A DNA stretch of 34,994 nt from an uncultured beta proteobacterium (GCA_903951445.1 CAJBBZ010000253.1:1-34994), one strand, 5' to 3'; shown: positions 15,464-27,232, numbered from the stretch's first letter. Notes: a model not told the origin generated them from the letters alone. Translations and numbers: made by a program.

Positions 15464-16120
15464 TTAAGCGCGCTTGCCGCGCAGGTCGTCCACTAGCGAT
15501 TGCACTACTAGCAGCGCTCGCTCCATGCTGCGTGCCATGCTGCCGTCGGTATAAAACTGCCCGGCCACGCCCAGGGCCGGCACGCCTTCCACTTTGTAGG
15601 CGTTTTGCAGCTGTGAGCCTTTTTGCGCTTTGGTCACCACGCCAAAGGAGTTGTACTCTTTGACAAACTTGGCCTGATCGACACCATTTTTACCCACCCA
15701 TTCGACAATCGCTTCCGCTTTGGACAGAGTGAGCTTTTCCACATGGATGGCGGCAAACACCTTGGCGTGCAGCTTGTCGAGCAAGCCCATGGATTCCAGG
15801 GTGTAAAACAGTTTTTGCTGGGGTACGAAGCTGTCATTGAAGGCCACCGGCACGCGCCTGAAGGCTACGTCCTTGGGTAGCTTCTTGATCCAATCGCTCA
15901 GAGTCGGCTCAAAGGCATTGCAGTGCGAGCAGCTGTACCAAAAGAACTCCACCACTTCGATTTTGCCGGCAGGCGCTTCCACCGGCGCGCGCACTTCGAG
16001 CACTTGGTAGTCGGTGCCGGCCACCGGTTTTTTGAGTTGGGCCAGCGCCATGGCCGGTGCCTGCAAGGCGATCAGCCCCGCCAGGGCTTGGTGTCCGAAA
16101 TTACGCCGGGTGGGTGTCAT
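15464..16120 (-). CDS. dsbA: Thiol:disulfide interchange protein DsbA
   Basis: 218-aa periplasmic oxidase that puts disulfides into secreted proteins. The thioredoxin-like fold has the active site C64-S-H-C67 (FFWYSCSHCNAF) with a CxHC motif as in DsbA, and a cis-Pro segment VEGVPAL. The N-terminus has TRRNF followed by a hydrophobic stretch, close to a twin-arginine motif, so Tat export is possible. It lies in the argS-SPOR-dsbA run on the minus strand. Confidence 0.93.
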   Translation of the reverse strand: MTPTRRNFGHQALAGLIALQAPAMALAQLKKPVAGTDYQVLEVRAPVEAPAGKIEVVEFFWYSCSHCNAFEPTLSDWIKKLPKDVAFRRVPVAFNDSFVPQQKLFYTLESMGLLDKLHAKVFAAIHVEKLTLSKAEAIVEWVGKNGVDQAKFVKEYNSFGVVTKAQKGSQLQNAYKVEGVPALGVAGQFYTDGSMARSMERALLVVQSLVDDLRGKRA

Positions 16121-16159
16121 ACATACTCCGAAAAAATGATGCGTTTACGTGCGCCCGTG

Positions 16160-16777
16160 CTAGCGTTGCACTTTGATCAGGACAGTCTCTGCCCCGGTCT
16201 TGTCCAGTTTGTCTTTGGTGCGCTCGGCCTCTTCAATCTTTTCAAACGGCCCCACGCGCACGCGGAAAATGGGGCGTCCGCCTTGTTCGCGTTCGGTTAC
16301 TACCGCTTCTACGCCGGTCAGCGAGAGCTTGGCGCGCTGGCTCTGTGCATCGTCCATGGCGCGAAAAGCACCTAATTGCACGTAATACGTGGTTTGCCCC
16401 GTTGGCATGGCTGCAGAGGCGGCTTTGGCAGTGGCCAGAGCGCCGATGGGGTCGGCGGCAACCGCGGGCGCTGTGGGCATCGTGGTCACCGCTGATGCGG
16501 CGGGAGCGGGTATTGGCGCAGGCGGTACGCCGCCGCTGGCGGTATCCGTGGGCGCTGCGGCTTTGGCCGCTGGCTTGCCAGTGATCAGGGCGTTAGGGTC
16601 CCAATCTTTGTTCTTTTTGGTTTCGGCGTCGTTCTGGTCGGCGCTGCGGGTTTGGCCTTTGCTCATAAAGGGCAGGGGCACTTTGGTGACATACAGCGCC
16701 ACGCCAAGGGCAATGCCCAGGCCAACCACCAGTCCCAATACAAAACCCAAAAAGGTTCCGCCGCGTTGTTTTTGCAT
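16160..16777 (-). CDS. SPOR-domain membrane protein (FtsN-like)
   Basis: 205 aa. A single membrane segment lies at about residues 9-29 (FLGFVLGLVVGLGIALGVALYV), with the short N-terminus inside. A Pro/Ala-rich linker (about 60-130) is followed by a C-terminal SPOR domain (YYVQLGAFRAMDDAQSQRAKL...PIFRVRVGPFEKIEEAERTKDKL) that binds denuded peptidoglycan at the division septum. FtsN of E. coli has this plan, but the linker lacks its clear essential helix, so the name is not certain. The ATG at 16777 gives the normal start before KQRGG. It lies 19 bases after argS. Confidence 0.88.
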   Translation of the reverse strand: MQKQRGGTFLGFVLGLVVGLGIALGVALYVTKVPLPFMSKGQTRSADQNDAETKKNKDWDPNALITGKPAAKAAAPTDTASGGVPPAPIPAPAASAVTTMPTAPAVAADPIGALATAKAASAAMPTGQTTYYVQLGAFRAMDDAQSQRAKLSLTGVEAVVTEREQGGRPIFRVRVGPFEKIEEAERTKDKLDKTGAETVLIKVQR

Positions 16778-16796
16778 GTCTTGTTGCCTTGAATAA

Positions 16797-18494
16797 CTAC
16801 ATTTTGCGCGGTGCACTTACCCCCAGCACGGCCAGGCCATTGTGCAATACCTGCGCAGTGGCGGCCACCAGGGCCAGGCGCGCCAGGCGCACCGGCTCTT
16901 CGTCCACCAAAATGCGCTCGGCATCGTAATAGCTGTGGTAGCAGGCAGCTAGCTCGCGCAGGTAAAAAGTCACATCATGCGGCGCAAAGTCTTGGGCGGC
17001 GGCGCTCAGCATATCGGGGTATTTGGCCAGAAGCAGCATCAGCGCCTGCGCTTGGGAGCTGGTCAGCGGGCCCAGGTCTGCGCTGGCTAGTTGCGCGCTG
17101 TCGCCGCCCCATGCCGCCAGCACCGAGCAAATGCGCGCATGCGCGTACTGCACGTAATACACCGGGTTGTCGTTGTTTTTGGCCACCGCCAGGTCCACGT
17201 CAAAGGTGTATTCGGTGTCAGGTTTGCGGCTAAGCAAGAAAAAGCGCACCGCATCGGCGCTGGTCCATTCAATCAGGTCACGCAGGGTGACATAGCTGCC
17301 TGCGCGTTTGGAAATTTTCACTTCCTCGCCACCGCGCACCACGCGCACCATGGTGTGCAGCACATAGTCCGGGTAGCCCTGCGGGATGCCCACGCCAGCC
17401 GCTTGCAAACCGGCGCGCACCCGGGCAATCGTGCCGTGGTGGTCGGTGCCCTGGATGTTGACGACCTTGGTGAATCCGCGCTCCCATTTGGCGATGTGGT
17501 AGGCCACGTCCGGCACGAAATAGGTGTAGCTGCCGTCGCGCTTTTTCATGACGCGGTCTTTGTCATCACCGTAGTCGGTGGAGCGCAGCCACAATGCGCC
17601 GTCTTGCTCGTAGGTCTTGCCGGCGGCTTGCAATTTTTCTACTGCGGCGGCGACCCGCCCGCTGCTGTACAAGCTGCTTTCTAAGTAGTAGTTATCAAAG
17701 TGCAGGGAAAAGGCTTTGAGGTCCAGGTCTTGTTCGCGGCGCAAATAGGCCACGGCAAATTCGCGGATGTTGTCCAGGTCGTCGATATTTCCGCTGGCGG
17801 TAAATTGCCTATCGTCTGATACCACTGTCTTACCGGCTTTGAAGTCTTCGGCAATGTCGGCGATGTAGTCGCCGTTGTAAAAAGCTTTGCTGGCCGGGTC
17901 CTCGGGGTCGGTGGGCCATCCGGCATCGCCCGGGCGCATGCCGCGTGCGCGCAATTGGGTGCTGGTGGCCAAGGTGTTGATTTGCACCCCGGCGTCGTTG
18001 TAATAAAACTCGCGGTACACGTCCCAACCCTGGGTGTGCAGCAAATTGCAAATCGCATCGCCCAGCGCCGCCTGGCGGCCATGGCCTACATGCAATGGCC
18101 CGGTCGGGTTGGCGGATACAAATTCGACCAGCACGCGCTGCCCGTTGGCCGCTTGCCGTCCAAAACTGGCGGTGGTGTGCAAAATTTCCTGCACCACTTG
18201 CTGCTTGGCCTCAGGGCGCAAGCGCATATTGATAAAGCCCGGCCCGGCAATGTCAATGTCCTGCACCCACTGCACAAAAGCGGCTTGCGCCAGCAGCAGG
18301 CTGCGCAATTGCTCAGCCACCTGGCGTGGATTACTTTTGAGGGGCTTGGCCAATTGCATGGCGGCGGTGCTGGCAAAGTCGCCATGGGCGGCGACTTTGG
18401 GCGATTCAAGGGCTGCTTGGCTACCTGCGCCGGGAAGCAGGGTTTCCAGCGAAGCGGCCAGCGCTGCCAGAAGTTCGGTTTTGACGGAAGGCAT
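16797..18494 (-). CDS. argS: Arginyl-tRNA synthetase
   Basis: 565-aa class I enzyme that charges tRNA-Arg. An N-terminal Add1 domain precedes the catalytic core. The HIGH motif appears as HVGHGR (about residue 135, within [18 protein letters not shown]). The KMSKS-equivalent is VKISKRAG. The C-terminal anticodon-binding helical domain ends LGVSAPRKM. Length and motifs are normal. It heads the argS-SPOR-dsbA run and faces psiF across a 202-bp divergent region. Confidence 0.97.
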   Translation of the reverse strand: MPSVKTELLAALAASLETLLPGAGSQAALESPKVAAHGDFASTAAMQLAKPLKSNPRQVAEQLRSLLLAQAAFVQWVQDIDIAGPGFINMRLRPEAKQQVVQEILHTTASFGRQAANGQRVLVEFVSANPTGPLHVGHGRQAALGDAICNLLHTQGWDVYREFYYNDAGVQINTLATSTQLRARGMRPGDAGWPTDPEDPASKAFYNGDYIADIAEDFKAGKTVVSDDRQFTASGNIDDLDNIREFAVAYLRREQDLDLKAFSLHFDNYYLESSLYSSGRVAAAVEKLQAAGKTYEQDGALWLRSTDYGDDKDRVMKKRDGSYTYFVPDVAYHIAKWERGFTKVVNIQGTDHHGTIARVRAGLQAAGVGIPQGYPDYVLHTMVRVVRGGEEVKISKRAGSYVTLRDLIEWTSADAVRFFLLSRKPDTEYTFDVDLAVAKNNDNPVYYVQYAHARICSVLAAWGGDSAQLASADLGPLTSSQAQALMLLLAKYPDMLSAAAQDFAPHDVTFYLRELAACYHSYYDAERILVDEEPVRLARLALVAATAQVLHNGLAVLGVSAPRKM

Positions 18495-18635
18495 GGTGGC
18501 GATTTTAGGCGGTGGCCCTTACTCCTTGGGCGGCGCTGGGCGATGGATATGGCTTTTGCTTGTGCGCCGTCAAGAATAAGGAACCTAGGTGTCAGCGACT
18601 CTGTGCTTTGTTATGCCGCCGTTGTATGCTGGAGT

Positions 18636-18656
18636 CGACAGCGAGGATTGCTGTCG
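18636..18656 (+). promoter_or_regulatory. Hairpin in the psiF leader
   Basis: Perfect 7-bp inverted repeat CGACAGC (18636-18642) / GCTGTCG (18650-18656) with a 7-base loop, 29 bases before the ribosome site of the PsiF-like gene. It could be an RNA hairpin in the 5' leader or an operator. It is not followed by a T-run, so it is not a simple terminator. Confidence 0.4.
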
Positions 18657-18696
18657 CCGCGCAAGCGGTTTGTTGAATTAACTCAAGGAGGTTTGT

Positions 18697-19005
18697 ATGA
18701 AAAATAGTTTTATAGCGCTAGCCCTTTGCCTTGCTTTCGCCGCAGGCAGCGCAGTTGCCGCCAGTGACCAACAAAATAAAATGGGCAGCTGCAATGCTGA
18801 AGCCAAAACCAAAGAGATCAAAGGCGACGAGCGAAAAAAATTCATGAGCGAGTGCTTAAGCGCCAAGGCGCCGGCACCTGCCGCATCCGAAGCCGGCTCG
18901 ACGCAGCAAAACAAAATGAAGACCTGTAACGCGGACGCTAAGACCAAAGAGCTCAAAGGCGACGAGCGAAAAAAATTCATGAGCGAGTGTCTGAGCGCCA
19001 AATAA
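18697..19005 (+). CDS. psiF: Tandem PsiF-repeat periplasmic protein
   Basis: 102 aa with a clear signal peptide (residues 1-22, MKNSFIALALCLAFAAGSAVAA) and two near-identical PsiF units: QQNKMGSCNAEAKTKEIKGD...MSECLSAK (about 25-57) and QQNKMKTCNADAKTKELKGD...MSECLSAK (about 70-102). Each holds two Cys, which may form a disulfide. The E. coli PsiF is phosphate-starvation induced; the role is unknown. The repeats are also very similar in DNA (18808-18866 and 18943-19001), so the second unit arose by a recent 135-bp duplication. AAGGAGG (18685-18691) is a strong ribosome site. Confidence 0.85.
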   Translation: MKNSFIALALCLAFAAGSAVAASDQQNKMGSCNAEAKTKEIKGDERKKFMSECLSAKAPAPAASEAGSTQQNKMKTCNADAKTKELKGDERKKFMSECLSAK

Positions 19006-19205
19006 GCGCAAGTGCACGGGCCTTGTTGAAGCCCGGATAAAAAAGCACAGAAGCAGGCCGTGCGAGGTCTGCACCTTCACTAAAGCGCTTTTATCCGTCA
19101 GCTAGGCCGGCTTTTTTACTTGTGGCCCCGCTCGCCGGGTGCCAATGTAGCGGCGGCGCGAGCTTAGGCCTGCGCTGCCGCGCTTTTTTCTAGAAAGTGC
19201 AGACC

Positions 19206-19997
19206 ATGGCCAAGACCATTCTTATCACCGGCGCCGGGTCCGGCATTGGCCACGACGCCGCGTTGGCGCTGGCCGCGCGCGGCCACCAGGTGCTGGCGAC
19301 CACTATCAACGAGGACCAGGCCCAGGCCTTGCGCCAGGAATGCACCGCGCGTGGTTTGTCCATCGAAGTGTTCAAGCTGGATATCACCAACGCGCAAGAC
19401 CGCGCGCTGATCGCCGGGCGCGACATCGATGTCTTGGTGAACAACGCCGCTTTGGGCGAATCAGGCTCACTGGCCGAGGTGGACATGGACCGGGTGCGTC
19501 GCCTATTTGAAGTGAATTTGTTTTCTACCCTCGCGCTTACGCAAGTGGCCCTGCGCGGCATGATTGCGCGCCAGCGCGGCACCGTGGTGTTTATCAGCTC
19601 GATAGCCGGGCGCGTGCCTTTTCCTTTTGTGATGCCGTACTCGATGACCAAGTTCGCGCTATCGGCAGCAGCGGCGGGTTTGCGCGCCGAAATGGACCAG
19701 CTAGGCAAAGGCGTTGCGGTCTGCGTGGTCGAACCCGGCGCTATCCACACCGGATTTAACCAAAGCATGAGCGCCAGCAAATACGCCTGGATGGGCCCGG
19801 ACTCCTACTTCCATGACCAAAGAGAAAAAATGCAGGCTGAAGAGAAACGCACCTTTAGCTTTTTAGAAGCCAAAAGCACGGATTCGGTGGTCGCTGCGAT
19901 AGTGAAAGCCAGCGAAGCCAAGCGCCCCCGACTGCGCTATGTGGCGCCGTGGATTCAAGGTTTTGGCGTGCGTTTGGCACGCATCTTTGGTGTGTAG
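19206..19997 (+). CDS. Short-chain dehydrogenase/reductase (SDR)
   Basis: 263-aa NAD(P)-dependent oxidoreductase of the classical SDR type. The Rossmann motif TGAGSGIG is at 8-15, VNNAALGESG serves as the NNAG-like motif, and the catalytic Ser and Tyr-x3-Lys are in VVFISSIAGRVPFPFVMPYSMTKFAL. The C-terminal part (VEPGAIHTGFN...) is family-typical. The substrate cannot be told. The ATG at 19206 was preferred over a GTG three codons earlier because AKTILITG is the usual start. Confidence 0.9.
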   Translation: MAKTILITGAGSGIGHDAALALAARGHQVLATTINEDQAQALRQECTARGLSIEVFKLDITNAQDRALIAGRDIDVLVNNAALGESGSLAEVDMDRVRRLFEVNLFSTLALTQVALRGMIARQRGTVVFISSIAGRVPFPFVMPYSMTKFALSAAAAGLRAEMDQLGKGVAVCVVEPGAIHTGFNQSMSASKYAWMGPDSYFHDQREKMQAEEKRTFSFLEAKSTDSVVAAIVKASEAKRPRLRYVAPWIQGFGVRLARIFGV

Positions 19998-20074
19998 GTG
20001 CTTAAGCAGTCTGCCGACCGAACCCGGCGTGGGGTGCCTCTCAGGTGTGCGACGCGCTTGAATGCATAAGCGCG

Positions 20075-20965
20075 CTACCCGGGCAGGCTCAGCGCAATAC
20101 CCACAAACACCGCAAATCCTAGCCAATGGTTTTGCCTGAAAGCGGTAAAACAATCGTCCCGCTCCCGCAGGCGTATCAGCCGGTAATGCCACAGCGCTTG
20201 CGCAGCCGCCACCGCCAGGCCCGTTATCCAAGCGGGGTAGTGCAAGGCCTGCGCGAGTAAAAATCCCCAGATGCCTAAATAAGCGGCATAAAAAACCATT
20301 ACCGCCGCCACGTCCCAGCGCCCTAGCGTGATGGCCGAGGTGCGTATGCCGATGTGCAAATCATCGTCGCGGTCCACCATGGCGTATTCGGTGTCGTAGG
20401 CCAGCACCCAAAATAAATTGCCCACGAGCAGCAGCGCCGCCGTCCAGGGCACCGCCCCTTGCACCGCGCTATAGGCCATGGGAATGCCAAAACTGAAGGC
20501 CACCCCCAACACCGCCTGCGGCATAGACACGATGCGCTTGGCATACGGGTAGGCAATTGCCACCGCCAGGGCCGCAAACGATAAATAAATGGTGGCGGTA
20601 TTGGTGGTCAACACCAGACCAAAAGCCAGCAAGGCCAGCACCGTGCCCAGGGCCAGCGCTTCGCGCACTGGTAAGCGCCCACTCGTCACCGGCCGCTGCG
20701 CAGTCCGGCGCACATGCCGGTCAAACTCGCGGTCGGCCACGTCATTGACACAGCACCCGGCGCTGCGCATAAGCACCGTGCCCAGCGTGAACACCAGCAT
20801 CAAATGCCAACCCGGAAAGCCGCCAGACGCTAGCCACAAGGCGCTGAGCGTCGGCCACAATAGCAGCAGCCAACCGGCAGGGCGGTTCCAGCGAATGAGG
20901 TCCAGGTACAAAGTCAAACGCGCACGCCATGCGGGGGGTGCGGGCATCAACTCAGTCGTATCCAT
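20075..20965 (-). CDS. ubiA: 4-hydroxybenzoate octaprenyltransferase
   Basis: 296-aa integral membrane enzyme that attaches the polyprenyl tail to 4-hydroxybenzoate in ubiquinone synthesis. The first Asp-rich motif is [15 protein letters not shown] and the second [12 protein letters not shown]; both bind the Mg-diphosphate. About eight hydrophobic segments are seen. Length is normal. It lies 29 bases after oxyR on the same strand, within the recG-oxyR-ubiA order known from other Burkholderiales. Confidence 0.96.
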   Translation of the reverse strand: MDTTELMPAPPAWRARLTLYLDLIRWNRPAGWLLLLWPTLSALWLASGGFPGWHLMLVFTLGTVLMRSAGCCVNDVADREFDRHVRRTAQRPVTSGRLPVREALALGTVLALLAFGLVLTTNTATIYLSFAALAVAIAYPYAKRIVSMPQAVLGVAFSFGIPMAYSAVQGAVPWTAALLLVGNLFWVLAYDTEYAMVDRDDDLHIGIRTSAITLGRWDVAAVMVFYAAYLGIWGFLLAQALHYPAWITGLAVAAAQALWHYRLIRLRERDDCFTAFRQNHWLGFAVFVGIALSLPG

Positions 20966-20994
20966 GGCTGCGGCAGGCGTAATGGCCCAGCAAA

Positions 20995-21954
20995 CTAAGA
21001 CAGCCGCGTCACACCCGGCAGTTCGCAGGCATAGACGGCGTTGCGCAGGGAGGCGATAGCTTCGTAGCGGGTAAAGCTGCGCCGCCAGGCCAGTACTACC
21101 CGTCGGGTGGGTGGGGCGATGCCTTTGCCGTCTTGCACCGGCAGGTATTTGACAAATAGTTTGGCGTCGCGCCGCTTGGGCGCTTGCAATGCCTGCGCGG
21201 GTACGCTCAAGCGTGGCACCAGGGTGATGCCCATACCGGCGGCGACCATGTGTTGTATGGTTTCCAGCGAGGAGCCTTCAAAGCTTTTGCGTATGCCTTC
21301 GGTGTCGCTGGAAAAGCGTGCGAACTCGGGGCAGACTTCCAGCACATGGTCGCGAAAGCAGTGGCCGTTGCCCAGCAGCAGCATGGTTTCGTTTTTTAAC
21401 TCTTGTGCGGTCACATGGTCTTTTTTGGCCAGCGGGTGGCTGCTGGGTACGGCGGCAAAAAACGGCTCGTCGTACAAGGGCGCAAGCGCCAGGCCGGCAT
21501 CGGGAAAGGGTTCGGCCAAGATGGCGCAATCGATTTCGCCGGTACGCAGCATCTCCAGCAATTTGACGGTGAAGTTTTCTTGCAACATCAGCGGCATTTG
21601 CGGTGTGCGGGTGATGACCTGGCGCACCAGGTCTGGCAGCAAATAGGGCGCAATGGTGTAAATCACGCCCAGCTTGAGCGCACCGGCCAGCGGGTCTTTG
21701 CCGCGCTTGGCGATGTCTTTGATGTGCGCTGCCTGCTCCAGCACGCTTTGCGCCTGGCGCACGATTTCTTCGCCCAGGGGCGTGACGTTGACCTCGTTGG
21801 CGCTGCGTTCAAACAGCTTGACGTCCAGCTCTTCTTCCAATTTCTTCACCGCGACCGATAGCGTGGGCTGGGACACAAAACAGGCGTCGGCGGCTTTGCC
21901 GAAGTGGCGTTCGCGGGCCACGGCTACGATGTATTTGAGTTCGGTCAGCGTCAT
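20995..21954 (-). CDS. oxyR: Peroxide-sensing LysR-type regulator OxyR
   Basis: 319 aa. The N-terminal winged HTH is [33 protein letters not shown]. The redox pair C199 and C208 ([15 protein letters not shown]) sits at the same residue numbers as in E. coli OxyR, where peroxide forms a disulfide between them. It should therefore sense hydrogen peroxide and control catalase or peroxidase genes. It follows recG with a 33-base gap and precedes ubiA. Confidence 0.95.
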   Translation of the reverse strand: MTLTELKYIVAVARERHFGKAADACFVSQPTLSVAVKKLEEELDVKLFERSANEVNVTPLGEEIVRQAQSVLEQAAHIKDIAKRGKDPLAGALKLGVIYTIAPYLLPDLVRQVITRTPQMPLMLQENFTVKLLEMLRTGEIDCAILAEPFPDAGLALAPLYDEPFFAAVPSSHPLAKKDHVTAQELKNETMLLLGNGHCFRDHVLEVCPEFARFSSDTEGIRKSFEGSSLETIQHMVAAGMGITLVPRLSVPAQALQAPKRRDAKLFVKYLPVQDGKGIAPPTRRVVLAWRRSFTRYEAIASLRNAVYACELPGVTRLS

Positions 21955-21987
21955 GCGCGCATTATCCGCGCAGGGCTGCAGCGGGGC

Positions 21988-24105
21988 TCAGGCCTTCAGG
22001 AATTCGGCCTTGCTGCCCAGCCAGCGCTGCACATGCTTGGCGGCCAGCGCCGGGTGGCGCTCCAGCAGCAGAGGCGCCTCATTTCGCGCCCACTCCAGCA
22101 GTGCCGTGTCCTCTGCCAAGTCGGCAAAGCGCAGCATCTGGTCGCCGGACTGGCGCGCGCCCAAAAACTCGCCCGGCCCGCGAATCTCCAGGTCGCGCCG
22201 GGCGATTTCAAACCCATCGTTCGTCTCGGCCATCGCTTTTAGGCGCTCGCGTGCGGCCTCACCCAGGCGCGGCGCATCGCCGGTGGAATACATCAGCAAG
22301 CAAGCCGAAGCCGCTGCGCCCCGGCCAACACGCCCACGCAACTGGTGCAACTGCGACAGGCCAAAGCGCTGCGCGTTTTCAATCACCATGAGCGAGGCAT
22401 TGGGCACATCGACGCCCACTTCAATCACCGTGGTGCTGACCAGCACTGATATTTGACCGGCAACAAACTGCGCCATCACGGCTTTTTTCTCATCCGGCGG
22501 CAGGCGCGAGTGCAAAAGGCCGACCGCGTGTTGGCCATCGGGTATTTGCAAAGCCTCGGCCAGTTCGGCATGGGTGGCGGTGGCGTTGCTCAGGTCGAGC
22601 ATTTCGCTCTCTTCAATCAGCGGGCAGACCCAGTACACCTGCCGCCCTTGCGCCACTTGCGCGCGAATGCGCTCTATCACCTCGGCGCGCCGGTTTTCGG
22701 CCAGCACTTTGGTGACGATGGGCGTGCGCCCCGGCGGTAATTCGTCTAGGGTAGACACGTCCAAGTCCGCGTAATAGCTCATGGCCAGGGTGCGTGGGAT
22801 AGGCGTGGCCGTCATCATCAGCAAATGCGGCTCCATCGCCTCGTGCTGCAATTTGTTGCGCAGCGCCAGGCGCTGGGCCACGCCAAAGCGGTGTTGTTCG
22901 TCAATTACCGCCAGCGCCAGATTTTTGAAATGCACTTTGGTCTGGATGATGGCGTGCGTGCCCACCACCAATTGCGCTTGGCCGTTTTCAATAATTTCCA
23001 GCATGGCGCGCCGCTCTTTGGTTTTTTGTGTGCCAGTCAGCCAGGCGGTGGTAATGCCCAAGGGCTCCAGCCAGCCCAGCAGTTTGCGGAAATGTTGTTC
23101 GGCCAGTATTTCGGTAGGCGCCATGAGTGCGCATTGCCAGCCCGCGTCAATGCACACCGCAGCCGCCAGCGCCGCGACCACGGTTTTGCCCGCGCCCACA
23201 TCGCCTTGCAACAAGCGGTGCATGGGCGCGTGGCGCGCCATATCCAAAGCGATTTCCTCGCTGACGCGTGCCTGCGCGCCGGTTAGCGCGAATGGCAGGG
23301 CGGCGTGCAGGCGCTGGCGCAGCGCGGTGGGGCGGGCATCGGGCAGCAGCACTGGCGCACGCAAGGCAGCGCGGGCGCGGCGGGCTTGCAATTGCGAGAG
23401 CTGTTGCGCTAGCAATTCTTCGGCCTTCAGGCGCTGCCAGGCAGGGTGGCTGTGGTCCATCAAGGTATCGATAGCCACGTCTGGGCGCGGGTGGTGCAAA
23501 AACGCCAGCGCCTCGTGCAGCGTCCACAGGCCACCTTGGGCCTGCGGGTTGAGCGGACTCAGGTCGCCGGGTGAAAAAGTGTCGGACAGTTCGGCGCGCG
23601 CTAGGCCGCTGAGCACGGCCTTGCGTAAATAAGCTTGGGGTAGACCCGCCACCGTGGGGTACACCGGCGTGAGCGCGCTGGGTAGCTCGCCGCCTGCGGC
23701 CCGTGCAGTGGGATGCAGCATGGTCCAGCCGCTAAAGCCGCCGTTGATTTCGCCCCGTATGCGCAGGCGCTGGCCCACGGCCAGGGTTTTTTGCATGGAC
23801 GGGTAAAAGTTGAAAAAGCGCAGCGTGCAGGTGTCCGAGCCGTCGTCCACCGTGACGATCAATTGGCGGCGCGGGCGGTAGCTGATTTCGTTGTGCGTCA
23901 CCTGCGCCTCAATTTGCAGGGTATCGCCCTCGCGCGCGTCGCGCAGCTTGAGGATGCGCGTCTCGTCTTCGTAACGCAGCGGCAGGTGCAGCGCCAAGTC
24001 GATATCGCGCACCAGCCCCAGCTTTTCCAGCGCCTTTTGTGGCACAGATTTGACCGCAGTTTTGGGCGCTGCGGTTTGGGGGCTGTGGGTGGCGGGGGTG
24101 CGCAT
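21988..24105 (-). CDS. recG: ATP-dependent DNA helicase RecG
   Basis: 705-aa helicase that reverses stalled forks and resolves branched DNA. The N-terminal wedge/OB domain (about 55-130) precedes the helicase core. Walker A GDVGAGKT is at 301-308, the DEQH box at 402-405, and [11 protein letters not shown] plus the C-terminal motif [11 protein letters not shown] follow. Length and motifs are normal. It is divergent from queA across 105 bp. Confidence 0.97.
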   Translation of the reverse strand: MRTPATHSPQTAAPKTAVKSVPQKALEKLGLVRDIDLALHLPLRYEDETRILKLRDAREGDTLQIEAQVTHNEISYRPRRQLIVTVDDGSDTCTLRFFNFYPSMQKTLAVGQRLRIRGEINGGFSGWTMLHPTARAAGGELPSALTPVYPTVAGLPQAYLRKAVLSGLARAELSDTFSPGDLSPLNPQAQGGLWTLHEALAFLHHPRPDVAIDTLMDHSHPAWQRLKAEELLAQQLSQLQARRARAALRAPVLLPDARPTALRQRLHAALPFALTGAQARVSEEIALDMARHAPMHRLLQGDVGAGKTVVAALAAAVCIDAGWQCALMAPTEILAEQHFRKLLGWLEPLGITTAWLTGTQKTKERRAMLEIIENGQAQLVVGTHAIIQTKVHFKNLALAVIDEQHRFGVAQRLALRNKLQHEAMEPHLLMMTATPIPRTLAMSYYADLDVSTLDELPPGRTPIVTKVLAENRRAEVIERIRAQVAQGRQVYWVCPLIEESEMLDLSNATATHAELAEALQIPDGQHAVGLLHSRLPPDEKKAVMAQFVAGQISVLVSTTVIEVGVDVPNASLMVIENAQRFGLSQLHQLRGRVGRGAAASACLLMYSTGDAPRLGEAARERLKAMAETNDGFEIARRDLEIRGPGEFLGARQSGDQMLRFADLAEDTALLEWARNEAPLLLERHPALAAKHVQRWLGSKAEFLKA

Positions 24106-24210
24106 GGATGGGCGGACTTGTTAGGTGGGTGCAACGATAGCAGAGCGGTCAGCGCATGCCACAATCGTGCCCTCTTTACTTGGAACGGGTCCGTCCGGCC
24201 CTCAAGCACC

Positions 24211-25302
24211 GTGTCTTCTACCTACACCCTCAGCGATTTTGATTTTGATTTGCCCGCGCATTTGATTGCGCAGCAGCCGGCGCCGCAACGCAGTGGCTCC
24301 AGGCTTTTGGATGCCAGCCCCAGCCCGCCGGTGGACCGCATTTTTCGCGACTTGGCGGACATTTTGCAGGGTGGCGATTTGCTGGTGATGAACGACACGC
24401 GCGTTCTCAAGGCGCGTTTGTTTGGCGAAAAGCCGACCGGCGGCAAGTTGGAGTTATTGATTGAACGCGTACTGGGCGGCAACCAGGTGGCAGCGCATAT
24501 GCGGGTGAGCAAAAAGCCCGAGATCGGGGCGACCGTGGCATTGCACAGCGCCTCGGGCCTGGCCGATGGCTTATGCGCCACGCTCTTGGGCCGCTGGCCG
24601 GATGCCGATGGGCCGTTGTTTCGTTTTGTGTTGTCCAATAACGCGGGCGATGACCCTTACACGCTGATGGAGCGCCACGGCCATATGCCTTTGCCGCCTT
24701 ACATTGAGCGCCAGCAGCAGGGCGAAAACGCGGATGCGGCGCAGGACGCCGAGCGTTACCAAACCGTGTTCGCCAAAGCCCCTGGCGCCGTGGCCGCGCC
24801 CACCGCAGCGCTGCATTTTGACGAGGCCTTGTTGGCGGCTTTGCAGACGCGCGGGGTGCAGAGCGCCTATGTCACGCTGCATGTGGGCGCGGGCACCTTT
24901 CAGCCGGTGAAAACCGAAAACCTGGCAGATCACCGTATGCACAGCGAGTGGTACCAAGTGCCTCTTGAAACCCAGCAAGCGATTGCCGATTGCAAAGCGC
25001 GTGGCGGCAGGGTGGTGGCCGTGGGCACGACCACGGTGCGCAGCCTGGAGTCCTGGGCTGCGACCGGTCAGGCACAGGGCGACACCCACATATTTATCAA
25101 GCCGGGCTTTGCGTTCAGGCACGTGGATTTGCTGGTGACCAACTTCCATTTACCCAAATCCAGCCTGATGATGCTGGTCAGTGCATTTGCCGGGTATGAG
25201 TCCATCCGCGCCCTGTACCGCCACGCGATAGCGCAGAAATACCGGTTTTTCAGTTATGGCGATGCCATGCTGTTGGCGCGGGCCACGCAAGCAACGGCTT
25301 AG
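24211..25302 (+). CDS. queA: tRNA preQ1(34) S-adenosylmethionine ribosyltransferase-isomerase
   Basis: 363-aa enzyme that adds the epoxycyclopentanediol ring to preQ1 in tRNA, the step after Tgt in queuosine synthesis. The family start [20 protein letters not shown] is followed by [11 protein letters not shown] and [34 protein letters not shown] and [11 protein letters not shown] are signature blocks. The GTG at 24211 (Val-Ser-Ser-Thr-Tyr) is the natural start; the longer open frame upstream is antisense to recG. tgt lies 700 bp downstream. Its stop overlaps that of the convergent vapC gene. Confidence 0.96.
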   Translation: MSSTYTLSDFDFDLPAHLIAQQPAPQRSGSRLLDASPSPPVDRIFRDLADILQGGDLLVMNDTRVLKARLFGEKPTGGKLELLIERVLGGNQVAAHMRVSKKPEIGATVALHSASGLADGLCATLLGRWPDADGPLFRFVLSNNAGDDPYTLMERHGHMPLPPYIERQQQGENADAAQDAERYQTVFAKAPGAVAAPTAALHFDEALLAALQTRGVQSAYVTLHVGAGTFQPVKTENLADHRMHSEWYQVPLETQQAIADCKARGGRVVAVGTTTVRSLESWAATGQAQGDTHIFIKPGFAFRHVDLLVTNFHLPKSSLMMLVSAFAGYESIRALYRHAIAQKYRFFSYGDAMLLARATQATA

Positions 25303-25673
25303 GTCTTTGGGAAGTAGTTCACCCCCACCAAGCCTTGGTAATCCGCGTCCTGCGTCCAGAAAGTGGCTCCGAATTCCTGCGCCATGCTGTACATCGCTGC
25401 GTCGGCCATAGCCAGTTGGTGGTGGGCCGCGATCTGCGAAGCGGCGATGGCGCGCACGTCGGTGAAATCGAGCACGCGGCCTAGGCGCATCACGTTCAAG
25501 CAGCGTTCCACCAGCTCGTAGGGCAGGCGGCGGCTGAGCACTTTGTGGACCTCAAACAGGGCGATGGTGGGCACCAGAAGGGAGTTGCGGTCTTCGACTG
25601 CGTCTGCAAACAAATCGGCGCGCGGCGTGTCTTGCAGGTATTCAATCCAGCCCGAAGAGTCAACTAGGTTCAC
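25299..25673 (-). CDS. vapC: VapC-type PIN ribonuclease toxin
   Basis: 124 aa. The four acidic PIN positions are visible: D5 ([12 protein letters not shown]), E41 (ALFEVHKVL), D91 ([12 protein letters not shown]) and D109/D111 ([10 protein letters not shown]). VapC toxins cut tRNA or rRNA. The start is GTG 25673, touching the vapB stop (TAAGTG), so the pair is coupled. It is convergent with queA and shares four bases (TTAG) with its stop codon. Confidence 0.9.
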   Translation of the reverse strand: MNLVDSSGWIEYLQDTPRADLFADAVEDRNSLLVPTIALFEVHKVLSRRLPYELVERCLNVMRLGRVLDFTDVRAIAASQIAAHHQLAMADAAMYSMAQEFGATFWTQDADYQGLVGVNYFPKT

Positions 25674-25907
25674 TTAAAACTCCCGGTCCGGCTCTTTTTC
25701 AGGCTCAATATCGCCCAGGTCATAGCCCTTCAACATACCCCGGTAAGCGCTCATGGGCAATTCCGGCTTGATAACCAGTTCAGCCCCGCGCAATTCAAAG
25801 TGGATGTGCGAACCCGGTTTGATGCCCAGTTTGGCGCGCATAGCGGCAGGCAGGGTAACCTGGCCTTTACTGGAGACGATGGCCTCTACTTCTGCTATTT
25901 CCGACAT
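25674..25907 (-). CDS. vapB: VapB-type antitoxin (AbrB/SpoVT-like)
   Basis: 77 aa. The AbrB swapped-hairpin DNA-binding fold covers about residues 8-50: EAIVSSKGQVTLPAAMRAKLGIKPGSHIHFEL. The C-terminal tail (KGYDLGDIEPEKEPDREF) is acidic and disordered-looking, fitting toxin binding. The ATG at 25907 has a strong AAAGGAG ribosome site. It is co-transcribed with vapC and is controlled from the palindrome just upstream. Confidence 0.9.
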   Translation of the reverse strand: MSEIAEVEAIVSSKGQVTLPAAMRAKLGIKPGSHIHFELRGAELVIKPELPMSAYRGMLKGYDLGDIEPEKEPDREF

Positions 25908-25916
25908 TTGAAACTC

Positions 25917-25937
25917 CTTTACTTTATAAAAGTAAAG
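25917..25937. promoter_or_regulatory. vapBC operator palindrome
   Basis: Perfect 8-bp inverted repeat CTTTACTT (25917-25924) / AAGTAAAG (25930-25937) with the centre TATAA. One end overlaps the vapB ribosome site, and the AT-rich centre can serve as a -10 region on the minus strand. It probably binds the VapB/VapC complex for autorepression and lies between vapB and the divergent tgt gene. Confidence 0.7.
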
Positions 25938-25982
25938 CGAAGTCTACATAAAGCGCTGCTTTGCCGCAAGTGCCCCGCCTAA

Positions 25983-27203
<1,221 letters not shown>

Positions 27204-27232
27204 CGGTTTTGGCCGTGCAAAGCCTTTGCTAC
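27204..27232 (+). promoter_or_regulatory. Possible promoter for the trp leader
   Basis: TTGGCC and TACACT (about 27208-27234) stand 15-16 bases apart just before the short leader ORF. If used, transcription would begin within a few bases of the ATG at 27243, making the leader nearly leaderless, as reported for trpL of Sinorhizobium. The spacing is short and the boxes are weak. Confidence 0.3.

Noticed and set aside
19020-19120. Terminator after the PsiF-like gene
   Set aside because: The stem CGGGC...GCCCG has no T-run after it, and the T-run at 19112-19117 follows only a very weak stem.
23713-24210. 166-codon upstream extension of the queA frame
   Set aside because: It is antisense to recG; QueA homology begins exactly at GTG 24211.
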